DNA of 64,000 nt from Nonomuraea angiospora (GCF_014873145.1 NZ_JADBEK010000001.1:2356001-2420000), one strand, 5' to 3'; shown: positions 41,353-50,199, numbered from the stretch's first letter. Notes: generated from the letters alone by a model not told the origin. Made by a program: numbers and translations.

Positions 41353-42215
41353 CCGCGCCCCCTGCCGTAGTGCCGCTCCACGTAGTACTGCACGATCGCC
41401 AGCGCGGTGGTCAGGATGAGGTACCAGATGGCCGCGACCAGCAGCAGCGCCATGACCCTGCCGTTGCGGTTGTAGATCACCTGCACCTGGTAGAACAGCT
41501 CGGGCAGCGCCATGATGTAGACGACCGACGTGCCCTTGACCAGGCCGATGATCTCGTTGCCCGCGGTGGGCACGATGGTCCGCATGGCCTGCGGCAGGAT
41601 GATCCTGAACAGCCGCCGCGCCGGCGGCAACCCCAGGGCGGCCGCCGCCTCCCGCTGCCCGTGGTCCACCGACAGCAGCCCGCTGCGGACGATCTCGGCG
41701 GCGTACGCGGCCTGGTGCAGCGCCAGCCCGAGCGCCGCCGCGGTCAGCGGCCCGATCAGGTCCATCGTCCCGAAGTCGAAGAACGCCGGCCCGAACGGCA
41801 CGCCCACCGACAACCTCGGGTAGAGCAGCGCGAGGTTGTACCAGAACAGCAGTTGCAGGATGAGCGGCACCGACCGGAACAGCCACACGTACGCCCAGGC
41901 CACCGACGACAGCAGCCGGTTGGGCGAGAGCCGCATCAGCGCCAGCACCGTGCCCAGCACGAACCCGAGCCCGATGCCCAGCGCGGTCAGCTCCAGCGTG
42001 AGCAGCACCGAGCGCACCACCGACGGCGCGAACAGGTACTGCCCGACGATGGGCCACTCCCAGGCGGGGTTGGTGATCAGCGCGCTGGCGACCATGGCGA
42101 GCAGGACGAGTACGCCGGCCGCGGCCAGCCACCGCAGCGGGTGCCGGGCCGTGACCACCTCCAGGGGCCGCTCGGCGTCCTGCCGGGAGACCTCCTGCAC
42201 CTCGGGCAGCGTCAC
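41349..42215 (-). CDS. Polar amino-acid ABC importer permease
   Basis: 288 aa from GTG 42215, with GGAGG upstream. Five or six transmembrane helices (LRWLAAAGVLVLLAMVASAL and following) and the EAA loop EAAAALGLPPARRLFRIILP for ATPase contact. A HisM/GlnP-type PAAT permease. One permease gene serves the system, so it probably works as a homodimer. First structural gene after the leader peptide. Confidence 0.92.
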   Translation of the reverse strand: MTLPEVQEVSRQDAERPLEVVTARHPLRWLAAAGVLVLLAMVASALITNPAWEWPIVGQYLFAPSVVRSVLLTLELTALGIGLGFVLGTVLALMRLSPNRLLSSVAWAYVWLFRSVPLILQLLFWYNLALLYPRLSVGVPFGPAFFDFGTMDLIGPLTAAALGLALHQAAYAAEIVRSGLLSVDHGQREAAAALGLPPARRLFRIILPQAMRTIVPTAGNEIIGLVKGTSVVYIMALPELFYQVQVIYNRNGRVMALLLVAAIWYLILTTALAIVQYYVERHYGRGRG

Positions 42216-42231
42216 GAGCCGCCTCCACTTC

Positions 42232-42287
42232 TGATCACGGATCGCTCCATCTGGAGAGGGGGGTGGACGGGTGAGATCTCGTGATCA
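42232..42287 (-). promoter_or_regulatory. Inverted repeat between leader-peptide stop and permease
   Basis: TGATCACG (42287-42280) contains the leader stop codon. Its exact complement CGTGATCA (42239-42232) lies just upstream of the permease ribosome site, with a 40-nt loop between. It could be a conditional hairpin that responds to ribosomes stalled on the leader, or simply a chance 8-bp repeat. Confidence 0.35.
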
Positions 42288-42359
42288 GCGACACTGCGCG
42301 CTGGCGACGTGGCCGTGGTCCACGTGCGCGCGCCGGGTCAGGTTCGCGGCCTGGCTCAT
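42285..42359 (-). CDS. Sulfur-type leader peptide (uORF) of the amino-acid importer
   Basis: 24 codons from ATG 42359 (an ATG 2 codons earlier is in frame). The residues are MSQAANLTRRAHVD followed by HGHVASAQCR and stop. The L-T-R-R-x-H-V-D ... V-A-S-A-x-C-R pattern is that of short actinobacterial leader peptides found upstream of sulfur-assimilation and sulfur-transport operons. The -10 box ends 7 nt before this ATG, so the message starts at or next to the start codon (leaderless). The penultimate Cys codon suggests that translation senses charged Cys-tRNA. Confidence 0.65.
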   Translation of the reverse strand: MSQAANLTRRAHVDHGHVASAQCR

Positions 42360-42366
42360 GTCCATG

Positions 42367-42406
42367 AAGCTACGAGCCAGATCACCTGAAGTCAACATTT
42401 CCTACT
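42367..42406 (-). promoter_or_regulatory. Promoter of the leader-importer operon with the AGTAGGAAA element
   Basis: Minus strand: AGTAGGAAAT (42406-42397), TTGACT (-35, 42395-42390), 17-bp spacer, TAGCTT (-10, 42372-42367), then the leader peptide. The element abuts the -35 box exactly as in the 39.5-kb promoter, so a regulator bound there would touch RNA polymerase. Confidence 0.65.
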
Positions 42407-42418
42407 GGATATACATAG

Positions 42419-42871
42419 TTATCCGGTCGTCCGCCGACCGCCAGGGTCGTGCTCTTCGACCTTGCCCCCGAGCTTCCTGCTCAGTTCCTGCATGAAGGAC
42501 TTGGACTCGGCCGACAGCGCCCATCGATCGCCGACGAGGTAGAGGCCGCCGTACATCTGGGCGTAGTCGAGCCACTCACGCTGGCCCTCAGCCGTGACGA
42601 AGTCGAGGAACACGTACGGAATCCCGTCGCTGGTGCATTCCCCTTGCCGGTAGTCCAGTGCCTTGAGGGTGATCTCGGCGGTGCAGCCGACAGCGGCCGC
42701 CAGTTGCTCGACGGTGTAGGTGCGGGGTGCTTTCCCTCCGGAGGCGGCGGTGCTCGCAGCCGACCTCGGCCCGCTGTCCGCCTCGGCCTGGACACCGCAT
42801 CCGGTGAGCGTGAGCGCCGAGGCGACGACCAGCGACACGGCGACGCCGCGATGCCGGGAGAAGCCAGCCAT
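42419..42871 (-). CDS. Secreted lipoprotein, function unknown
   Basis: 150 aa from ATG 42871, with GAGAAAGGG upstream. The signal peptide SLVVASALTLTGCGVQ ends in lipobox LTGC. The mature part has a Ser/Ala-rich linker and then YTVEQLAAAVGCTAEITLKA, with two further cysteines (VGCTAE, GECTSD) that may pair, and VFLDFVTAEGQREWLDYAQM. No family recognised. It lies 76 nt downstream of the DUF1996 gene in the same orientation. Confidence 0.7.
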   Translation of the reverse strand: MAGFSRHRGVAVSLVVASALTLTGCGVQAEADSGPRSAASTAASGGKAPRTYTVEQLAAAVGCTAEITLKALDYRQGECTSDGIPYVFLDFVTAEGQREWLDYAQMYGGLYLVGDRWALSAESKSFMQELSRKLGGKVEEHDPGGRRTTG

Positions 42872-44007
42872 GATGTTGCCCTTTCTCGCGCCTGATGTGC
42901 GGCGTGGCCGGTCGCCCGGCCACGCCGCACCTCTCTTTGATTCAGGGTCAGCGGCAGCGTCTGCCGCTGTTGATGCAGTCGACGACCCGCCCCATCTGCT
43001 GCTCATTCATCAGGTTGATAAAGTCGCTGTGGTCAGTGACCGGCTTGTGCAGTTCTTCGGGAAAGGTGTCGACGGCGAAATTGGGGCCCTGCGGCACGTT
43101 GTAGACGAGCCGGTGTTCCAGCGCGGGAATGGGCTGGAAGCCCTGCGGGCAGCTACCGTCGGCCTGGGGAAAGGTGACATGGGTGCGGTGGTTGGCGCTG
43201 TCGACATTCTGGCCGTCCCAGCAACTCTGGAAATCGAAGACCCGCACCAGCCTGCTACCCCGCGGGCAGAGCGGGTACTTGTCCGTCAATTGACGGTTCT
43301 CGAATCCGGTGCAGGTCCACCCGGCGTTGGCTTCGGCTCCACCGACCCGGGCGTTACCGGTGATGATGCGCAGGAACTGCGGAGCCGCCACCACCTTGCC
43401 GGTCGGGTTGCCCTTGAAGGTGATCTGCACCGCGACCGGGGTGAGGATTTTGCCGACGTTCAGATCGAGCCCGCCGCCCCGCTGATTGGCGTCGAATTCC
43501 TCCTGTCCCAGAGCCCTCAGCACGGGCCAGTAGTGTGTGGACTTGTCGCCGTTGCGGCAGGTCGTACTGGCCGCCAGCAGGCTTTCGTTGGTGGACTGGT
43601 TGTTGGTGGACTCGTTTCCCACGTAGTCGTGCGTGTGCTGCGCACCGTTGGACACGCCGGGCGCGACGATCACGTTGTCAGAGTTGAAGATCCGGCCCTC
43701 GTTGCGTCCGCAGTCCACGCTGAACGTTCCCCTGGAGCCGTTCTGCTGGGTGCGGGGCGTTCTCACATTCGGTCGCACGGAACGGATGTCGACGAAGTCG
43801 GCCGGAACGGGCCCCCGGGCCTGGCCTCCGCCATTCCCGTTGTTCCCGTTGTTCCCGTTGTTCCCGTTGTTTTCGCCGTCCCCGCCGTTGCCGTTCCCGC
43901 CGTCGCCGTTGTTTTCGCCGCCTCCGTTGTTTCCGTTGTTTCCGCCGTTTCCGTTGCCCGGATTGCCATTCCGGAGCTCACATGTCGCCAGAGTTCGGAG
44001 GCTGGCC

Positions 44008-44238
44008 GGCGCCTGGGCTCCGGCGCGCTGGAAGGCGATCTGGATCCGCTGAAGGGTCGCCGCCCGCTTGTCCCGCAGCGGCCCGAGAATCGCGTTCTGC
44101 ACGAAATTCGGACCGCCCTGCCCCGCCGAACTCGCCAACCGCCGATTCGCCTCAGCGATCTGGCTCTCCAACAGCTGCAGATTCCGCTGAACCTCCGCCT
44201 GAGCGCGATCGGGGATCTGGCCCAGCCTGTCCGCCACA
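44008..44238. repeat. 231-bp direct repeat, copy 1
   Basis: Nearly identical to copy 2 at 44452-44682 (about three differences seen by eye). It encodes the helical module RNLQLLESQIAEANRRLASS and following residues. Near identity at synonymous sites indicates recent duplication or gene conversion. Confidence 0.9.
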
Positions 44239-44451
44239 TCGGGACAGGAGATCTGACCAGCGGCACCACCGTTGTCCTGGTCGCCATTGCCCTGGCCATC
44301 GTTGCCCTGGTCGCCGTCGCCCTGATCGCCGTTGTTCTGATCGCCGTTGTTCTGATCGCCGTCGCTCTGGTCGTCGTTGCCCTGGTCGCCGTTGTTGTTT
44401 CCGGTCTCATCGTCCCGCGCGGCGCAGCCGGCCAAGCCCTGGAGGCCGGTC

Positions 44452-44682
44452 GGCGCCTGGGCGCCGGCGCGCTGGAAGGCGATCTGGATCCGCTGAAGGG
44501 TCGCCGCCCGCTTGTCCCGCAGCGGCCCGAGAATCGCGTTCTGCACGAAATTCGGACCGCCCTGCCCCGCCGAACTCGCCAACCGCCGATTCGCCTCAGC
44601 GATCTGGCTCTCCAACAGCTGCAGATTCCGCTGAACCTCCGCCTGAGCGCGATCGGGGACTTGGCCCAGCCTGTCCGCCACA
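44452..44682. repeat. 231-bp direct repeat, copy 2
   Basis: N-terminal copy of the module in the DUF1996 protein. It is separated from copy 1 by an Asn/Asp/Gln/Gly-rich linker built of short degenerate repeats (GDQNNGDQ-type). The frameshift of the host gene lies right at its outer end. Confidence 0.9.
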
Positions 44683-44985
44683 GGGGGCAGGAGATGGTCG
44701 GCGCGAAGGCCGTACCGGATGCCCCGCTTGCCGCCGCGTCCGCGGTGCCGGCCGTGAGACCGCTGCTCATGACAGCCAGAGCCGTGAGCATGCCCGCCGT
44801 CCTCCAGCGGACGCGGGAGCCAGGTTGATGTCTCATAAATCCCTCTCTCCGTCTGTGGATGCGGCCCGGCCTCGGGCTCGTCAGGCTGCATCCACAAAGG
44901 GGGTCGCGGCCGTCGTCAGAACGAGATACGCGCGCCCGGCTCCTAAAGTTCGACGTCACGTAGAAGCTGACGGCCCGGCCGGGCC

Positions 44986-45765
44986 TCAGACGGAGGGGTC
45001 CAGATGCTCAGCGAGGAACCGCAGGGTCGACTGGTGCAGCCGGGTGCGGTGGGGGACGGTGCTCCATCCGTGGTCGGCTCCGAGGACGACTTCCAGTTCG
45101 GCGTTGCCGCCGTAGTGGTCGAGATAGCGGCGGGCGTAGGCGATCGGGGCGATGTCGTCCTGGTCGCCATGGATGATGCGCACCGGCCCGGCATAACCGC
45201 AGGACCGGCCATAGACGTCGAGCCCGGCGAGGTCGTCGACGAGAGCGGGGCTCATGCGGTGGCTGTCGGCGTCGAAATAGCCCTTCTCCCTGATCTCGGC
45301 GGCCAGGTCGCGGCCCTTGAGGTAGCCCGAGCCCACTTCGAAGGGGGCCACGGCGGCCGGCGACCACAGGCACGCGGCCCGGATCCCGGGTTCCTCGGCG
45401 GCGACGATGCCCGCGACGACGCCGCCCATGCTCATCCCGACCAGGGCCACCCGCTCGGGGTCGGCGAAGTCGAAGGTGCGGACGGCCTGCACGACCGACC
45501 GGGTTTCGGCTATTTCGTTGGTGATGGTGACGTCGAAGAAATCGCCGTCGCTCTCCCCGTGCCCGGACAGGTCGAACCGGACCGACACGACGCCGATGCT
45601 CTCCAGCAGCCGCGCCATGAGGACGAAGGAGCGGTTCTCCATGCGGTTGTTGGAGAACCCGTGGACGAACACCACCGTGGGCCGGCGGGCGGTGGCGTGC
45701 CCCTCGGGAAGGTGCACAGTGGAGCGCAGGGTCAGCCCTTGGTGCTGGAAGTCGTGGTGGATCAT
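44986..45765 (-). CDS. Feruloyl-esterase-like alpha/beta hydrolase
   Basis: 259 aa from ATG 45765. Catalytic triad: Ser in RVALVGMSMGGVVAGIVA, Asp in RIIHGDQDDIAPIAYA, His in VLGADHGWS; oxyanion strand VVFVHGFSNNRMENRSF. This form resembles bacterial cinnamoyl/feruloyl esterases, which release phenolic acids from hemicellulose. It has no signal peptide, so it would act on imported oligosaccharides. One base separates it from the importer operon, which suits that role. Confidence 0.8.
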   Translation of the reverse strand: MIHHDFQHQGLTLRSTVHLPEGHATARRPTVVFVHGFSNNRMENRSFVLMARLLESIGVVSVRFDLSGHGESDGDFFDVTITNEIAETRSVVQAVRTFDFADPERVALVGMSMGGVVAGIVAAEEPGIRAACLWSPAAVAPFEVGSGYLKGRDLAAEIREKGYFDADSHRMSPALVDDLAGLDVYGRSCGYAGPVRIIHGDQDDIAPIAYARRYLDHYGGNAELEVVLGADHGWSTVPHRTRLHQSTLRFLAEHLDPSV

Positions 45766-45766
45766 G

Positions 45767-46594
45767 TCACCCCTTGACGGCGCCGGCGGTCATGCCGGCG
45801 ACGATCCTGCGGTTGAAGAAGACGAAGAGCAGCAGTGGCGGGATCGTGATGAGCACGATGTCCATGAAGAGCAGGTTCCACTGGGTGTTGTACTGGCTCT
45901 GGAAGTTGTAGAGGGTCACCTGCACGGTGGCGTTGTCGTCGCCGGGGGTGAAGTACAGCGGGTTGACGAAGTCGTTGAAGATGGCCACCGAGCTGGTCAG
46001 GACCACGGTGATGGTGACCGGCCGCAGCAGCGGGAAGATCACCCGGAAGAAGAGCGTCAGCCCGGTGCAGCCGTCGATCTGGGCGGCCTCGTCCAGCTCG
46101 CGCGGGATGGCCGCGATGAACGCCCGGAAGAGCAGCACCGCGTACGACAGTCCGAACGCCACCTCCACCAGGATCAGCCCGGGCAGGGTCTTGAACAGTC
46201 CCAGCCCCTGCAACAGCCAGATCGTGGGCACGATCGCCGGCGGGATGACCAGCCCGGACAGCACCAGGAAGTCGGCCACCTTGCCGACCTTCCCCACCCT
46301 GCGCTGCAGCACGAACGCGGCCATCGCGGCGAACACCACGATCAGCGCGACCGAGGCGACGGTCAGGACGGTGGAGTTCACGTACGCGCGCAGCAGCACG
46401 TAGTCCCGCGCCTGGATGACCTCCAGGAAGTTGTGCACGATCCGCCACTCCGCCGGCCAGGAGAAGTCCAGGTCCGCGGCCTGGCTCTGGTCCTTGACCG
46501 CCGTCAGCAGCATCAACGAGAACGGGACCAGGAAGACCACGGCGGCCAGCCCCAGCGCGACCACCTCGGCGCCGGCCCTCTTCAGCGTTCTCAT
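45767..46594 (-). CDS. Carbohydrate ABC importer permease (MalG type)
   Basis: 275 aa from ATG 46594 (ATGA overlap). Six transmembrane helices and the EAA motif RELDEAAQIDGCTGLTLFFR. The C-terminus FFNRRIVAGMTAGAVKG is typical of CUT1 MalG-like permeases. No ATPase gene accompanies the system, so it must use a shared MsiK-type ATPase. Confidence 0.92.
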   Translation of the reverse strand: MRTLKRAGAEVVALGLAAVVFLVPFSLMLLTAVKDQSQAADLDFSWPAEWRIVHNFLEVIQARDYVLLRAYVNSTVLTVASVALIVVFAAMAAFVLQRRVGKVGKVADFLVLSGLVIPPAIVPTIWLLQGLGLFKTLPGLILVEVAFGLSYAVLLFRAFIAAIPRELDEAAQIDGCTGLTLFFRVIFPLLRPVTITVVLTSSVAIFNDFVNPLYFTPGDDNATVQVTLYNFQSQYNTQWNLLFMDIVLITIPPLLLFVFFNRRIVAGMTAGAVKG

Positions 46595-47520
46595 GCGGCG
46601 ACCTGCCTTTTGCCGAGGAAGTAGTTGAGCGGGACGACGATGGCGGTGACGACGACGAACAGCAGCACGTTGCCGGCGGTGGACAGGCCGAAGAAGCCGG
46701 CCTGGTACTGCTTGTAGATGATCGAGGCGATGGTGTCGCTGGTGAAGCCGGGTCCGCCGCGGGTCATCGTCCAGATGAGGTCGAAGGAGCGCAGGCCGCC
46801 GATGAACGACAGGATGATCACGGAGTACGTGGCGGGCCAGGACAGCGGGAGGGTGACGTGGCGGAAGCGGTGCCAGGCCCCGCCGCCGTCCACGGCCACG
46901 GCCTGGTAGTAGTCGCGGGGGATGGACAGGATGCCGGCGATGTAGATGACGGTGGCGATGCCGACGCCCTTCCACACGTCGACCAGGGCGACCGACAGCA
47001 GCGCGGTGCCGGCGTCGCCGAGCCAGTCGGGGCCGTCGATGCCGACCACGGCCAGGGCCTTGTTGACCAGGCCGGTGTCGGGCCTGAGCAGGGCGCTGAA
47101 GGTGATGCCGACCGCGACCGTGGAGACCAGGACGGGGAAGAACACCACCGAGCGCAGGAATCCGCGCAGCCGCAGCTTGCTGGTGAGCAGCACGCCGAGG
47201 AGCAGGCCGAGGACCACCTTGAGACCGCTGGTGACGACGGCGTAGAACAGCGTGTTGGTGAAGCCGATGCGCAGGTTCTGCTCGGACAGGAAGTCGCGGA
47301 AGTTGTCCAGGCCGACGAAGGTGCTGTCGAACAGGGTCCAGCGGGTCAGCGCGAAGTAGAAGGCCATCACCGTCGGCACCAGGAAGATCACCAGGTAGAC
47401 GACGGCGGCCGGCAGGTACAGCGCGTACGGGTAGGCCGACTTGCGCTTGGCCTGGCCGGCGGGCGGCCGCGTGAGTGCCGGGCCGGGCCCCGTGCGGGGC
47501 CCGGCGTCCTGCCTGGTCAC
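46591..47520 (-). CDS. Carbohydrate ABC importer permease (MalF type)
   Basis: 309 aa from GTG 47520 (GTGA overlap with the binding-protein stop). Helices start at YALYLPAAVVYLVIFLVPTV; EAA-like loop DYYQAVAVDGGGAWHRFRHV then TLPLSWP. CUT1 family; partner of the MalG-type permease. Confidence 0.92.
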   Translation of the reverse strand: MTRQDAGPRTGPGPALTRPPAGQAKRKSAYPYALYLPAAVVYLVIFLVPTVMAFYFALTRWTLFDSTFVGLDNFRDFLSEQNLRIGFTNTLFYAVVTSGLKVVLGLLLGVLLTSKLRLRGFLRSVVFFPVLVSTVAVGITFSALLRPDTGLVNKALAVVGIDGPDWLGDAGTALLSVALVDVWKGVGIATVIYIAGILSIPRDYYQAVAVDGGGAWHRFRHVTLPLSWPATYSVIILSFIGGLRSFDLIWTMTRGGPGFTSDTIASIIYKQYQAGFFGLSTAGNVLLFVVVTAIVVPLNYFLGKRQVAA

Positions 47521-48818
47521 CACCCCGCGAGCCCCAACTGCTTGGCCTGCTTCTCCACGTCCTTGTCGTACTGGGCGGCCCCCTCTGCGGCCGGCGTCAG
47601 CCCGGAGCCGACGGCGACGGTGATCTGCTCCAGCGACGGGCCCTTGACGGGGGAGAGGAACTCCAGCGCCGGCGAGGTGGCGCCCTTGTCGATGTAGGCC
47701 TGCACGTCCTTGGCGACCTGGATGGCGTCGTCGGGCAGCTTGGCGCCCTTCACCCGGTACGGCCCCGTCGGCTGCACCACCTTGCTGATGGCCTCGGCGG
47801 CGGCCGGCGAGGCGACGAAGGCCGCGAACTTCTTGGCCGCCTCCAGGTTCTTGGTGCTCTTGGGGATGTAGATGGCCGGCGGCTCCCACACGGTGGCGCC
47901 GTTCTTGGCGGCGTCGGTGCCGGGGATGCCGAAGAAGCCGATGTCCGTCGCCGCCCGCGGGCTCGTGGCCAGCACCGGCGGCAGGATCGCAGTGAGCATC
48001 GGATAGTGCGCGCCCTCGCCCTCGGCGAGCATCTTCAGCCCCTGGTCCAGGGTGGCCGAGCCGAAGCCCTTGTTGAGGTAGCCCTTGGCGTGCACCTCGG
48101 CCAGGTGCTGGAAGCTCGCCAGCGCGGCCGGGGTGGTGGCGAACTTGGCCTTGTTCACCGTGTAGTCCTGGGCGAAAGCCGGCACCGCGGCCTGGACGTT
48201 GTAGAAGTCGGCCAGGACGAACAGCTGCGAGGTCCAGGTGTCCTTGAACGTCGAGATCACCGGCGTGATCCCGGCCGCCTTGATCCTGTCGTTGTTGGCC
48301 ATGAACTCCGCCCAGGTCGTCGGCACCTTCAGGCCGAGCTTGTCGTAGACCTTGCGGTTGTAGAGGATGCCGCCGCCGGACGCGGCCGTGGCCGGCACGC
48401 CGTACACGCGGTCCTTCTGGGTCACCACCCGCAGGTAGTCCGGCTGGACGTTGGCCACCACCGGGTCCCCGGTGAGGTCGACCAGGCTCTGGGCCGGGTT
48501 GAGCGCCTGGAGCAGCGACCCGGAGTTGTACCAGAACACGTCCGTCATCTCGCCGGTCGACAGGCGCGTCTTGACGATGTTGTCGCCCTCGCTGCCGCCC
48601 GGCTGGTTCTCGATCTTGATCTTGATCTTGGGGTTGGCCTGCATGAAGGCGTCGGCCAGCGCCTTGGACGTGTCCACGGTCGACTGGTCGCTGCCCGTCA
48701 TGAAGGAGAGGGTGACGGTGCCGTCGGCGGCGGGCTCCGAGCCTGAGCCGCAGGAGGTCAGAGCCGCCAGCGCCAGGACGGCCGCGGCCGTCGCGAGCGT
48801 GCGGTGGGAGGTCTTCAC
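47517..48818 (-). CDS. Carbohydrate ABC importer substrate-binding lipoprotein
   Basis: 433 aa with lipobox LAALTSCGSG (Cys23). SBP_bac_1 features: VTLSFMTGSDQSTVDTSKAL, LSTGEMTDVFWYNSGSLLQA, GVPATAASGGGILYNRKVYD and KKFAAFVASPAAAEAISKVV. CUT1 binding protein, probably for a plant-derived oligosaccharide judging by the feruloyl-esterase-like gene in the operon. It sits behind a strong, operator-flanked promoter. Confidence 0.92.
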   Translation of the reverse strand: MKTSHRTLATAAAVLALAALTSCGSGSEPAADGTVTLSFMTGSDQSTVDTSKALADAFMQANPKIKIKIENQPGGSEGDNIVKTRLSTGEMTDVFWYNSGSLLQALNPAQSLVDLTGDPVVANVQPDYLRVVTQKDRVYGVPATAASGGGILYNRKVYDKLGLKVPTTWAEFMANNDRIKAAGITPVISTFKDTWTSQLFVLADFYNVQAAVPAFAQDYTVNKAKFATTPAALASFQHLAEVHAKGYLNKGFGSATLDQGLKMLAEGEGAHYPMLTAILPPVLATSPRAATDIGFFGIPGTDAAKNGATVWEPPAIYIPKSTKNLEAAKKFAAFVASPAAAEAISKVVQPTGPYRVKGAKLPDDAIQVAKDVQAYIDKGATSPALEFLSPVKGPSLEQITVAVGSGLTPAAEGAAQYDKDVEKQAKQLGLAGW

Positions 48819-48842
48819 ACACCCCTCCAGGGTTATTGAATC

Positions 48843-48976
48843 GTTTTAAGCGACTCCCCGATGCGGTTAACGTAGGCGTTACATGAAAGAGTGTCAAGAC
48901 TCATTTTGGGTAACGGTACCCGGCTTTTTCGCAGCTCTGATGGCTTCTATCGGGCTTTATTCGGTAACGGTTCCCA
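48843..48976 (-). promoter_or_regulatory. Importer promoter with several LacI-type operators
   Basis: Minus strand -35 TTGACA (48897-48892), 17-bp spacer, -10 TACGTT (48874-48869). Around it are GTAACG-CCTA-CGTTAAC spanning the -10, GGGTAACGGTACCC upstream of the -35 (48908-48921), GGTAACGGTTCCC (48963-48975), and TCGTTTTAAGCGA downstream (48841-48853). The shared GTAACG core suits the LacI regulator encoded next door. Confidence 0.65.
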
Positions 48977-49023
48977 TGCTGGGCAGCCGTATGGAAGGCG
49001 GCGCGGAGCCGTGAAGGACGAGC

Positions 49024-50064
49024 TCAGTCGCCGGACGATCCCGGCGCGGCCGTGGAGCCGCGGACGACCAGGCTCGGGGTGACCGAGAAGCGCACGGGCG
49101 TCATGCGGCCTTCGATGCGTTCCAGCAGGAGCTTGCCCGCGGCGCGGCCCATCTCGGCGCCGTCCTGGTCGACGCTGGTCAGCGCGATGTTGGGCAGCGC
49201 GGCCAGGTGGATGTTGTCGTAGCCGGCGACAGAGACGTCCCCGGGGACGGACAGGCCGGCCTCGTGGACCGCGGCGAGCGCGCCGAGCGCCGCCTGGTCG
49301 GCCCCGGCGAAGATCGCCGTCGGCGGGGTCGGACGGCTCAGCAGCTCGCGAGCCCCCTCGTAGCCGCCTTGCTCGTGATAGAAACTGGTCGCGATGGCGA
49401 TCTCGTCGCCGAGCCCGTGCTCGCGCATGACGCGTTCGTAGGTCGCCGAGCGGATGTTGTGCAGCAGGTCGGCCGGCCGCGCCTGGCTGTCGTCCTGGTG
49501 CGTGATGTGCGCGATGCGGCGGTGCCCCAGCTCGACGAGGTGGTTGACGACGAGTTCGGCGCCCGCTTCGTCGTCGTCGAAGACCGAGTCGTAGTAGGAC
49601 GAGCGCTCGTGCCGGGCGAGCACCACGGTCGGCTTCTCCTTGGCGACTTCCTCCAGGCGCGCTTTCGAGGCGAGCGGGGCGACCATGATGATGCCGTCGA
49701 CCTGGCGGTCCATGAGGGCGTCGACCGCCCGGAGCTCGACCTTGCGGGTGGCGCCGCCCTGGATCATGAACGCCTGATAGTCGGTGTTCTCCAGATATTC
49801 GGTGAGGCCGTCGAGGATGTCGGCGAAGAACGGGTTCCTGATGTGCGGCAGGACGAGGCCGATGGTGAAGGTGCGCCCGCGCATGCCGCGGGCCACCGCC
49901 TGCGGCCGGTAGCCGAGCTCCTCGATGGCCGCCTTGACCCGGTCTTTCATGGCCGGGCTGACGCCATAGGCGTTGCGGATCACCTTGGACACCGCCGTGA
50001 CGGAGACCTGGGCGTGCGTCGCCACATCGGCGATGGTCACTCGTCGTCGACCAGGCGCGGCCAT
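49024..50064 (-). CDS. LacI-family repressor of the adjacent importer
   Basis: 346 aa from ATG 50064. HTH: VTIADVATHAQVSVTAVSKV then IRNAYGVSP, with hinge helix PQAVARGMRG. The periplasmic-binding-like ligand domain runs from TFTIGLVLPHIRNPFFADIL to VSVAGYDNIHLAALPNIALT. It lies directly upstream of the importer operon it probably controls, in the same direction. Confidence 0.93.
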   Translation of the reverse strand: MAAPGRRRVTIADVATHAQVSVTAVSKVIRNAYGVSPAMKDRVKAAIEELGYRPQAVARGMRGRTFTIGLVLPHIRNPFFADILDGLTEYLENTDYQAFMIQGGATRKVELRAVDALMDRQVDGIIMVAPLASKARLEEVAKEKPTVVLARHERSSYYDSVFDDDEAGAELVVNHLVELGHRRIAHITHQDDSQARPADLLHNIRSATYERVMREHGLGDEIAIATSFYHEQGGYEGARELLSRPTPPTAIFAGADQAALGALAAVHEAGLSVPGDVSVAGYDNIHLAALPNIALTSVDQDGAEMGRAAGKLLLERIEGRMTPVRFSVTPSLVVRGSTAAPGSSGD

Positions 50065-50199
50065 GGAACTCCATTTCCCGAGACGTGGTCCGATTGTACG
50101 AGCTCAGCGCATCGCTCCAGGTGGGTGCCGACCGGGCCCCGCCCCGGCTGCGGGGCCGGACGGAGATCCGTCATCGCGGACCTCCTGTATCCTCGGTCC

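Larger units (their letters stand above)
42948..44836 (-). pseudogene. Secreted DUF1996 protein with internal duplication; one-base frameshift near the N-terminus
   Basis: A good start (ATG 44836, GGAGAGAGGG upstream) opens a signal peptide MRHQPGSRVRWRTAG, then MLTALAVMSSGLTAGTADA, and reads to PTISCP. There the frame is lost: ISCP is followed by LWRTG instead of the VADRLGQ that the second copy shows. The remaining ~580 residues are open in another frame down to 42948: helical module, Asn/Asp/Gly-rich linker, second helical module, second Asn/Gly-rich linker, then DUF1996 with VDCGRNEGRIFNSDNVIVAP and HTHDYVGNES. The missing base lies in a G5 run at about 44683-44687, so this could be a sequencing error in a working gene. 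DUF1996 proteins are secreted; function unknown. Confidence 0.7.

Noticed and set aside
42720..44828. 702-codon plus-strand frame with VVPVVPVV-type low complexity
   Set aside because: Antisense of the Asn/Gly-rich linkers of the DUF1996 gene. No coherent protein.
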